NCBI GenBank assembly: GCA_022823055.1
Contig: JAJDXX010000183.1
Location: 1-34,193, forward strand
DNA length: 34,193 nt
From: Candidatus Binatia bacterium
GTDB taxonomy: Bacteria > Desulfobacterota > Binatia > UBA9968 > JAJDTQ01
Reading direction: 5' to 3'
Within the stretch, counting starts at the first letter, position 1, and every line of letters begins with the position of its first letter. The translations under genes and the position numbers were made by a program. The notes under the pieces are model-generated. The model did not search any database. It was not told the DNA's origin and saw nothing but the letters and a program-made list of their open reading frames with translations. This document shows positions 24,143-30,820 of this stretch, one piece after another.

Positions 24143-26272
24143 TCATGCGCCCGCCTTGTCCCCCACCAGGATCCGTATGTTGCGGAAACCGTCGATCTCG
24201 GCGCGGTCCCGCGGGTTCACCACTACGGTGGTCACGGGGGTCTCGATGACCGCCGGACCCGACAACTCCGTTCCCGGCCCCATGCGCTGGAAATCATAGA
24301 TGGCGGTGGGCGCGAAGTCCCCAAGCTCCTCGAAGAAGACGCTTCGCTCCGGCTTCCGCGCGTCGTCCGCGGACGCCTTGACCGCCGGTTCCTCCTTGAT
24401 GCGGGGCTTGTTCAGCAGCCCCACCGCGGTCACGCGGAAGGTCAGGATTTCCTTGCCGGCCTCCCGGTAGCCCGAGCCCTTGCCGTAGGCTTTCTCGTAG
24501 GCATCGTCGAAGTCGGCGTAGAGCCGCTCCAGGTCGGCATCCGCGAGAGGAGCGGTGCCGGTGGGCAGCGGCACGTTCAGTTCGTGCACCTGGTAGCGGT
24601 AGCGCATGTCGATGCCGCGGGTGATCGCCATTTCGGACGGGCCAAACCCGGCCTCGCCCAGATCCGCCTCAGCCCTGCGGATCAGCTCGGCGAAGTTCTC
24701 GTTGACGCGGCTTGGGTCGGCCGGCACCTGGAGGTGATCGGATTTGCCGTACTCGTGGACCACGTCGGAGCTGATCAGGCCGGTGGCGCCGTGCACCGAC
24801 GCGGTGAGCGGGATCACCACCTGCCGCACGCCCAGGTCCGCGGCGTAGCGGCTGGCGTGCATGGGGCCGGCACCGCCGAAGGCGAACATCACGAAGGACC
24901 GCGGGTCGTGCCCCTTTTCCACGGTGGCCCGGCGGATGAGGTCGCTCATGTGCGCGTTGGCGATGCGGTAGATGCCGCGGGCGGCCTCGGTCACGCTCAT
25001 GCCGAGGGGCTCCGCGATCCGCTGTTCCACCGCCCGGAGCGCGGCGCCGCGGTCCAGGCGCATGCGCCCGCCCAGGAAGTAGTCCGGGTTGAGATAGCCG
25101 AGGATGACGTCTGCGTCGGAGACCGTGGGCTCCACCCCGCCGAGACCGTAGCACACCGGGCCGGGACTGGCGCCGGCGCCCTCGGGTCCCACCTTGAGGA
25201 GCCCCGTATCGCTGTCGATCCATGCGATGCTGCCGCCGCCGGCTCCCACAGACTCCACCCAGATCTTGGGCGCCAGCACCCGGTGGCGCAGCACCACCGG
25301 CGTATAATCGCGTTCGATGCGCCCCTCGCGCACCACGCCCACCTTGAACGTGGTGCCGCCCATGTCCGTGGCCAGGATGTCGTTCTCGCCGATCATCTCG
25401 CCCAGGAACCGGCTCCCCACCACACCCGACGCCGGGCCGGACTCGACGGTGCCCACGGCGTTACGGCAAGTGGCGTCGATGTCGAGCACGCCGCCGTAGG
25501 CCTGCATGATCATCGGCGGCCTTGCCAGCCCCTTGCCCCGGAGCACCTGGTGGAGATTCGTGAGATAGGTCGAGATGCGCGGGCCGATGTAGGCGTTGAA
25601 CACGGTGGTGGCGGTGCGCTCGTACTCGCCCACGAAGGGCGCCGCCGCGCTCGACAGCGTGACGTAGACGTCCGGATGACGCCGCCGCAGGATGCCGGCC
25701 ACGGCCTTCTCATGGACGTCGTTGGCCACCGACCAGAGCAGGCACACGGCCACGGACTCCGCCCCGCGCGCCACCAACTCGTCCAGCGCGGCCGCCGCCT
25801 GCGCCTCGTCGAGGCTCACCGCGACCGAGCCCTTGTAGTCCATGCGCTCGTTCACCTCCGCCACGAGGGACCGGGGCACGAAGGGCTCCGGCTTGCGCAG
25901 CCACGCGAGCCGGCCCGCCTCGGCCTCGGTAAGGCCGTCGGTGACCTTCCCGCGCATCATGAGCAGCGTGTCCGGGAAACCCCGGGTGGCGACAAGCCCG
26001 GTCCTCGGGCCGGAGCGGGTGATCAGGGTGTTCTCACCGATGGTGCAGGCGTGGAAGAAGAGCGTCGTCCGGCGGAGCAATTCCTCCTCATCGCCGAAGC
26101 CGATGTTGCGCGCCGCGTCCCGGACGGCGTCGGCGGCCCCGGTGGAATAGTCGGGCAGGGTGGAAAGCGACTTTCCCACCACCATCTCGCCCCGGTCGTT
26201 GAGCACGACACAGTCGGTGAAGGTGCCGCCGATGTCCACGCCGACCATGTATCGACCTCGGGAATCAGCCAT
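24143..26272 (-). CDS. hyuA: Hydantoinase A / oxoprolinase-type ATPase subunit (pair 2)
   Basis: A 709-aa HyuA-family subunit. The ASKHA phosphate loops are 'MVGVDIGGTFTDCVVLNDRG' near the N-terminus and 'ILATDMGGTTFKVGVV' in the middle. 'SVGAGGGSIAWIDSDTGLLKVGPEGAGASPGPVCYG' and 'FAFGGAGPMHASRYAADLGVRQVVIP' complete the core, and the C-terminal domain ends in 'ELSGPAVIETPVTTVVVNPRDRAEID', typical of the family. It shares the fold but not close sequence with the pair 1 HyuA, so the two pairs probably act on different substrates and are not a recent duplication. It starts at ATG 26272 with a weak ribosome site and overlaps the end of the small ORF upstream by 8 bases. The operon order hyuA-hyuB-isochorismatase fold is the reverse of the hyuB-hyuA order in pair 1. 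Confidence 0.94.
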   Translation of the reverse strand: MADSRGRYMVGVDIGGTFTDCVVLNDRGEMVVGKSLSTLPDYSTGAADAVRDAARNIGFGDEEELLRRTTLFFHACTIGENTLITRSGPRTGLVATRGFPDTLLMMRGKVTDGLTEAEAGRLAWLRKPEPFVPRSLVAEVNERMDYKGSVAVSLDEAQAAAALDELVARGAESVAVCLLWSVANDVHEKAVAGILRRRHPDVYVTLSSAAAPFVGEYERTATTVFNAYIGPRISTYLTNLHQVLRGKGLARPPMIMQAYGGVLDIDATCRNAVGTVESGPASGVVGSRFLGEMIGENDILATDMGGTTFKVGVVREGRIERDYTPVVLRHRVLAPKIWVESVGAGGGSIAWIDSDTGLLKVGPEGAGASPGPVCYGLGGVEPTVSDADVILGYLNPDYFLGGRMRLDRGAALRAVEQRIAEPLGMSVTEAARGIYRIANAHMSDLIRRATVEKGHDPRSFVMFAFGGAGPMHASRYAADLGVRQVVIPLTASVHGATGLISSDVVHEYGKSDHLQVPADPSRVNENFAELIRRAEADLGEAGFGPSEMAITRGIDMRYRYQVHELNVPLPTGTAPLADADLERLYADFDDAYEKAYGKGSGYREAGKEILTFRVTAVGLLNKPRIKEEPAVKASADDARKPERSVFFEELGDFAPTAIYDFQRMGPGTELSGPAVIETPVTTVVVNPRDRAEIDGFRNIRILVGDKAGA

Positions 26273-26582
26273 AACTACTTGATATAACTGTAATCTTAAG
26301 GGTCACGAACTCTGGAATCGCTAAGCGGCTCGATCCTCGTCGTAAGCATACTGTAAGCGAAGTCAATCCAACTTGTGCGCGTCCACGCGCGTCTCTGTCG
26401 TGTCGTCCGTTCACCATTCCGTTGAACGCGAAATAGGCTTTGTGGCACTCCGCGCAGAAGTCTTTCAGGACGTTTATCGCCTTCGCCAGATCCTCCGACG
26501 AGAACGCTCCCGGAGCATGCAGGAGCCGAACACGAAAAGGGCCGCCTGACCAGTAGGCTTGAATCGCGTCGTCTCTATCCAT
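26265..26582 (-). CDS. Hypothetical protein, possibly decayed at its C-terminus
   Basis: A 105-aa ORF that I do not recognise. The first ~55 residues look like a real protein: 'AYWSGGPFRVRLLHAPGAFSSEDLAKAINVLKDFCAECHKAYFAFNG' has an amphipathic helix and a CxxC pair (FCAECHK). From about residue 62 the sequence becomes Arg-rich and loses this character, while the DNA turns AT-rich and promoter-like towards the hyuA start. The true gene may therefore have ended or shifted frame near 26400. The start ATG 26582 is supported by AGGAA seven bases upstream; the ORF-track extension to 26762 is not. The overlap with hyuA by 8 bases may be accidental. Confidence 0.4.
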   Translation of the reverse strand: MDRDDAIQAYWSGGPFRVRLLHAPGAFSSEDLAKAINVLKDFCAECHKAYFAFNGMVNGRHDRDARGRAQVGLTSLTVCLRRGSSRLAIPEFVTLKITVISSSYG

Positions 26583-26835
26583 GTCTGTTCCTGCTAGTAC
26601 ACTTTCAGGCAGCGTATGGCATTGTTCGGTCGGCCCCAAGTTGGATGCCCCCTGATGGCCGATCTCCGTGCACTGCGGCCGCACACAACCTCCGTTCGTT
26701 GGCGTCGGCACGGCCTGACGGAACGCTACCTCTGTCTTGCAGATCCTCCGAAACGCCGCCAACTTGTGCGGAATGCGGAACCGTTTCGCCGGGCGGGCGG
26801 CTCGGGAGCCCTCCCCGACGCGCCTCCGTCACCTG

Positions 26836-27360
26836 TCACTTGACCGTGAGACACGCGCACTCGGCGAGGTGCGCTACCTTGTGCGAGACGCTTCCCATCA
26901 CCAAGCCGGCCACGTTGCCGAGACCCCGGCGGCCCATGACCACCAGCTCCGCCTTTTCATGCTCGGCCGCGGCGATGATGCTGCTCGCCGGGTCGCCGTC
27001 CACGACCTGGGTCGTCACGTCCTGGACGCCCTTCGCCGACAATGCCTCATGGGCCTTCTCGGCGATCCTTTCGCCGACCCTGCGCAGAGTCTCGGACGAC
27101 ACGGGAATGGGGCCCTGCGGGTAACCCGACGCGGCGACCCGCTCGACCATCGCCGCCAGCTCGTCGATCTCCTTCACGACATCCCCTTCGACGCCGATGT
27201 CCTGGCATATCGCCTTGAGATCAGGGGCTGTGGCATGTTGCAGGAGAGCCTGCACGACCACGACGCGCGCACCGAACTTCACGGCGATCTCGCCTGCCAT
27301 ATCGATGGCCTTGTTGGCGTGCCCGGAACCGTCCGTTGGAACTATGATGGTATTGATCAT
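26836..27360 (-). CDS. Universal stress protein (UspA family)
   Basis: A 174-aa cytoplasmic protein with the single Usp domain: first strand 'INTIIVPTDGSGHANKAIDMAGEIAVKFGARVVVVQAL' and last strand-loop 'AELVVMGRRGLGNVAGLVMGSVSHKVAHLAECACLTVK'. The ATP-binding signature G-x2-G-x9-G-S is complete as GRRG...GS, so it should belong to the ATP-binding MJ0577-like group. A ~20-residue insert, 'AAMVERVAASGYPQGPIPVSSETLR', lies in the middle helix region. The start is ATG 27360 (MINTIIVP), with GGAGA six bases upstream. It stands alone on the minus strand. Usp proteins modulate survival under stress, and no partner is evident. Confidence 0.93.
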   Translation of the reverse strand: MINTIIVPTDGSGHANKAIDMAGEIAVKFGARVVVVQALLQHATAPDLKAICQDIGVEGDVVKEIDELAAMVERVAASGYPQGPIPVSSETLRRVGERIAEKAHEALSAKGVQDVTTQVVDGDPASSIIAAAEHEKAELVVMGRRGLGNVAGLVMGSVSHKVAHLAECACLTVK

Positions 27361-27958
27361 GGCTGTCTCCATAGGCGCTTTTGCGCCAGCCATTTGATTC
27401 GTCGTCCGGACAAGGGACGTGCGTCGATTTTGGCACAAACCTGCTGGCGCTGCCAGACAGGCGCGGCCATCCTTGCCGCTCTAACCTCTCCCTGGCGACG
27501 ACCGGCGGACAACTCCGGGAAGTCGCCTGCTCGACTCGCCTCCGCGCAGATCGACGCCATCCATGCGGAGCTTCGCGACATGATCGATAGTGACGGGATT
27601 CAACGACGCAAAGTTGACGTTGGAGTCGCCGACGCGCCATGCTACTTGTACTTCCTGGCCGCCGGTCAGACCCGCCACCATCGGATCCAAGCGCATGTGT
27701 GAGTCTTGAGTCGGCGGTTGTGTGGCTTGCACCGTGTCTGTGGATGAAGGAGGAGAATGGCAGTGGATTTGAAGGTCACCGCGCACGCGCCGGGTTGGGA
27801 GACGGGTCCCGTCTGAATCGTGTGGACATGTACCGCCGTGTTTCCGCTATGACGCTAGCCACGACGATCCATCTGGCGGATTTGGAGTGGCCGCTTGAGC
27901 GTCTGCCGCCGTAGGCTTCCTGGTGCTGACCATCCACCGGAAGATCAGGGGTGAGCGA
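27361..27958. other. About 600 bp without a credible gene
   Basis: The interval between the UspA start and the next plus-strand gene has no ORF with family similarity or convincing codon bias. A 71-101-codon minus frame (27481-27786) has no ribosome site. A 19-codon ORF at 27757 (MAVDLKVTAHAPGWETGPV) follows AAGGAGG, but at only 3 bases. The composition is mixed and the segment may hold remains of decayed genes. The upstream end contains the UspA promoter. Confidence 0.5.
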
Positions 27959-28867
27959 TTGAGCAGCAAACCGTCGAAATCTGAGATTGCCCGTTGTCGC
28001 ACGGGCATGGCTGAACTGCTGACGGATGCGGTCGCGATGACGCACAAGCTTGAGCGGAGGTTGGACGTTACCGGCGGTTGGTGCGAAGCCACAGCGGATA
28101 TCGACATCAATGCAGATCCGGTCGCGACCGTAGGGATCGCAGGCGCGCTGCTGCTTCGCAAGGCGCGGATACACACGGTCGCCGTCCTCCGGGCCAACGA
28201 AACCAGCAACCTGCACTCGCTCGCGGTGCAGATGCGGTCGGTTCTCGAATGTGCCGGACAGGTCGTGTTCCTCTATCAGAACCTGATCATTGCACCGGAT
28301 CTGCTGATGTCTCGGGAAAACGCCATAGCAGCCGTCGGGAACCGATTGAACGCGGATTTCTATCAAGCGCTCCGCAGCAGAACGAGAGGCCAAATCAGTG
28401 GAGAGAAGCTGCGCGAAATGGCTATAGACGCGCAAACCGCAGCGGCAGCATCAGTCGGGGCGGCGACGCCTAAGCAGCAGAAGGCGTGGAGCCTCAATCA
28501 AGTAGACAAGACGGCAACCCTTGAGAAAGGCCACGAATGGTACAGCTACTTGAGCGACCACTTTACTCACGGCAAGCTGGCGGACTGGAAGGGGCTTTCG
28601 TGGCGGGGTGGCGTTATTTCGATCGACATGGTCGAGGACGAATTCACGTTCTTGGGATTGATGTCCTATCTAGTGGACCAAGTGGCTCTTATGAACTCTG
28701 CCGCAGCATTGTGCCCAGTCGCCGGTGACGCGAACGATCAGTGGGACCGTTGGATAGAACCTACGCTGGTGCAACTACGCCACGTGCGGGACTCATCGAA
28801 GAAGCTCGTGGACGCCGCCAGAATTGCCGCGACAGGACAACCGGATGGAAGCACTCGAACCGATTGA
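27959..28867 (+). CDS. Hypothetical helical protein, first of an overlapping pair
   Basis: A 302-aa ORF without a family I can name with confidence. It is mostly helical, with no signal peptide or membrane helix, and has features of DUF5677-like proteins ('LHSLAVQMRSVLECAGQVVFLYQNLIIAP' and 'GHEWYSYLSDHFTHGKLADW'), which are themselves of unknown function. The conserved-looking His in 'LSDHFTHG' could form a metal or nuclease-like site, but no HEPN R-x4-6-H motif is clear. The start is uncertain: TTG 27959 has AGGGGTGA six bases upstream, whereas the ORF-track GTG at 27923 has none. The codon bias is weaker than in the catabolic genes. It overlaps the next gene by 23 bases, so the two are translationally linked. 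Confidence 0.65.
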   Translation: MSSKPSKSEIARCRTGMAELLTDAVAMTHKLERRLDVTGGWCEATADIDINADPVATVGIAGALLLRKARIHTVAVLRANETSNLHSLAVQMRSVLECAGQVVFLYQNLIIAPDLLMSRENAIAAVGNRLNADFYQALRSRTRGQISGEKLREMAIDAQTAAAASVGAATPKQQKAWSLNQVDKTATLEKGHEWYSYLSDHFTHGKLADWKGLSWRGGVISIDMVEDEFTFLGLMSYLVDQVALMNSAAALCPVAGDANDQWDRWIEPTLVQLRHVRDSSKKLVDAARIAATGQPDGSTRTD

Positions 28868-29372
28868 GGTGCAGCGCGCTCGGTGCAAACAGTATCGGGA
28901 TCAGCTTCACAACCTTGCTCAAATCCATATCGATATAGACACCCCGAAACGCAGAGTGCGGCCGGACGAGCCAGACTTGGTCTTCCGGCTTCGCAAAGTG
29001 TGCCTTCATGCGCTAGCGATCGCCAAATGCGAAGTCAGCGCCGACGGTATGCACGTGATGACAACGGAGCTGCGGGCGGCGTACGAGCAGATGGACGCCG
29101 TATGGAAATGCCTGCCAGACGAATGCCGATTCGATGAGGACCGCGAATGGTGGTCTGACGAGGCAAGAGATGGGCTGGCGGCGTACAGCCATCCGACGCC
29201 GGTCAGCTTGGCCTTGCCGCTGGCGACGGGCGGCTTCGATGATGCCGATTCACCAGCGACTTTCCTAAAACTCGCCGTATGGCTGGGCCGCCTCGGATGC
29301 GCATACGGACTAGCACTCGGCTATCTGGCACGCCTGCTGGGCATCAACGGCAACATCGACTTCCGTCTGTAG
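28845..29372 (+). CDS. Hypothetical protein, second of an overlapping pair
   Basis: A 175-aa ORF that I do not recognise. It is helical, with Trp/Asp-rich central segments ('MDAVWKCLPDECRFDEDREWWSDEARDGLAAYSHPTPVSLAL') and a weakly hydrophobic C-terminus ('WLGRLGCAYGLALGYLARLLGI') that could be a short membrane-associating helix. The start is ATG 28845 (MEALEPIEVQ), with AGGA seven bases upstream, inside the end of the preceding gene. The ORF-track start at 28824 adds only seven residues. Its overlap with the first gene argues that the two products work together. The 203 bases after it lead into the ATPase operon's control region. Confidence 0.6.
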   Translation: MEALEPIEVQRARCKQYRDQLHNLAQIHIDIDTPKRRVRPDEPDLVFRLRKVCLHALAIAKCEVSADGMHVMTTELRAAYEQMDAVWKCLPDECRFDEDREWWSDEARDGLAAYSHPTPVSLALPLATGGFDDADSPATFLKLAVWLGRLGCAYGLALGYLARLLGINGNIDFRL

Positions 29373-29493
29373 TCGACACTGCATGATATGCGCTAATGCC
29401 GATCCGTGACCTGCGCCATGGTCAATTTAGCCGGCTAGATTCCGGGAGTCAGACTTCAGCGCTCAAAACGGCTTTCGCTGCTGGGGCGTATTC

Positions 29494-29567
29494 TACAATA
29501 ACGTTGTCAACGAAATCGTTGACAACAGACTCCGCGTGTTGTATCGTTCAACAGTTTCGTTGAACGA
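29494..29567 (+). promoter_or_regulatory. Putative promoter with two palindromic operators for the ATPase operon
   Basis: A TACAAT -10-like hexamer (29494-29499) is followed at once by a palindrome with 11-bp perfect arms, GTTGTCAACGA-AA-TCGTTGACAAC (29503-29526). A second follows with 9-bp arms, TCGTTCAAC-AGTTTC-GTTGAACGA (29544-29567). The half-sites are related (CGTTGAAC/CGTTGACAAC). They cover the expected transcription start and end 8 bases before the ATG. A -35 box is not clear. The layout is that of a repressor-controlled promoter, and the regulator is not identified. Confidence 0.6.
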
Positions 29568-29575
29568 GGTTCCTC

Positions 29576-30820
29576 ATGAGATCGTCTACGGGCCGCTGGG
29601 TGAGTGGCGATGGCTTCTTCGATCGCAAGGCTGAATTGGAGATACTCGAATCGCGAGTGCGCGGGCGCAACCATGTGCTGTTGACCGGACAGCGCCGCAT
29701 GGGTAAGACCAGCGTCCTCCGCGAGCTCGGGCGTCGGCTCGCGTACGATGGCTGGATATTCCTGTTCGTCGATGTCGAGGGAGCTGCCAGCCCGGAGGAT
29801 GCGATTGCCGACATCGCGCAGGCGGTACACCCATATCGACCCATCGCGTCCCGTTTCGCGGAGGGCATCAGACGCTGGCTCTCCGACAGGATCGAAGAGG
29901 TTAGCGCGAGTCAGTTTCGATTGAAGGTTAGGGCCGGCCTGGATCCCGGTAGCTGGCGCCGATACGGGGAGCGGCTGCTGCGCGACTGTGCAAGCCAGGA
30001 AGAGCCGGTCCTGCTGGTCATCGACGAAGTGCCGATTTTCCTGAAGCGCATGCTTGAGCGCGACGAAAGCGCCGCGCGGGTAGATGAGTTCCTGAGCTGG
30101 TTGCGCGCCACAACCCAAGCGCTGGGAGAGAATTCTCCAGTTCTCATCCTGTCCGGCAGCATCGGGCTGGAACCCCTTGTGCGCCGGCTGGGTATTCCCG
30201 ACCGCATCAACCATCTCGACCCGTTCCGGCTAGGTCCATGGAACCGGGAAACCAGTGTCGCCTGCTTCGAGCGTCTGGCGGAGAGCCATAGATTGCCTGT
30301 CGATGGCGGCGTGGCGGGTGCGGTGTACGACTCGCTTGGCGTGGGCGTTCCTCAGCATGTCCAGTCCTTTTTTGCGCGTCTTCGGGAGCACGCCACCATG
30401 CAGGGGCGGGACCGAGTGACGGTCGAAGATGTCGCCGAGGTCTATCGCAACGGGCTTCTAGGTCCCTCCGGGCAGAGCGACCTCGTGCACTACGAGACGC
30501 GGCTCAGGGAAGCCTTCGATGACGAAGGCTATTCGCTCGCCATGGAGATCGTCGCAGAGGCGGCGATCGAGGGGGCGTTCACGCTGGGCGCAGAGCGCAG
30601 CCTGGCGGCCCTGTACCACGAGCTGGTGGAGGACGTGTCTGTGCGCATCGCGGATGCGCTGGAGGTGCTCGCGCACGACGGCTATCTGGAGGCCGGGGAG
30701 GATGGGTACCGTTTCCAGTCCCGTTTGCTCAAGGACTGGTGGACAGCGCGCTTCAGGGACCACCATGTCGCGCTGGAGAGGCGCCTTGAAGCCTCCGCTG
30801 CGGTGGGAAACACGAAATGA
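29576..30820 (+). CDS. AAA/STAND-like ATPase with C-terminal winged helix (first gene of pair)
   Basis: A 414-aa P-loop ATPase of the ATPase_2/Orc1-like (archaeal ATPase, STAND-related) type. The N-terminus 'FFDRKAELEILESRVRGRNHVLLTGQRRMGKTSVLREL' gives the FxxRxxE box and Walker A (38-46). Walker B is 'VLLVIDEVP' (about 145-153) and the sensor-1-like strand is 'VLILSGSIGLEPL' with Ser/Gly. The C-terminal ~110 residues look like a winged helix ending in 'YRFQSRLLKDWWTARF', as in other members. Such proteins serve as DNA-binding or toxin-control ATPases. The start ATG 29576 has GAGGTT upstream and directly follows the second palindrome. The stop overlaps the next gene by 4 bases (ATGA). A direct autoregulatory role is possible. 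Confidence 0.85.
   Translation: MRSSTGRWVSGDGFFDRKAELEILESRVRGRNHVLLTGQRRMGKTSVLRELGRRLAYDGWIFLFVDVEGAASPEDAIADIAQAVHPYRPIASRFAEGIRRWLSDRIEEVSASQFRLKVRAGLDPGSWRRYGERLLRDCASQEEPVLLVIDEVPIFLKRMLERDESAARVDEFLSWLRATTQALGENSPVLILSGSIGLEPLVRRLGIPDRINHLDPFRLGPWNRETSVACFERLAESHRLPVDGGVAGAVYDSLGVGVPQHVQSFFARLREHATMQGRDRVTVEDVAEVYRNGLLGPSGQSDLVHYETRLREAFDDEGYSLAMEIVAEAAIEGAFTLGAERSLAALYHELVEDVSVRIADALEVLAHDGYLEAGEDGYRFQSRLLKDWWTARFRDHHVALERRLEASAAVGNTK

Noticed and set aside
24584-26287. 567-codon plus-strand ORF
   Set aside because: Low-complexity His/Ala/Arg sequence antisense to the hyuA of pair 2, which has clear family motifs.
27481-27786. 101-codon minus-strand ORF between UspA and the orphan pair
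   Set aside because: No ribosome site, no family and unconvincing codon bias. Parts look protein-like (GLTGGQEVQVAWRVGDSN), so a remnant is possible.
27757-27816. 19-codon ORF after AAGGAGG
   Set aside because: The spacing to the ATG is only 3 bases and the peptide is too short to support.
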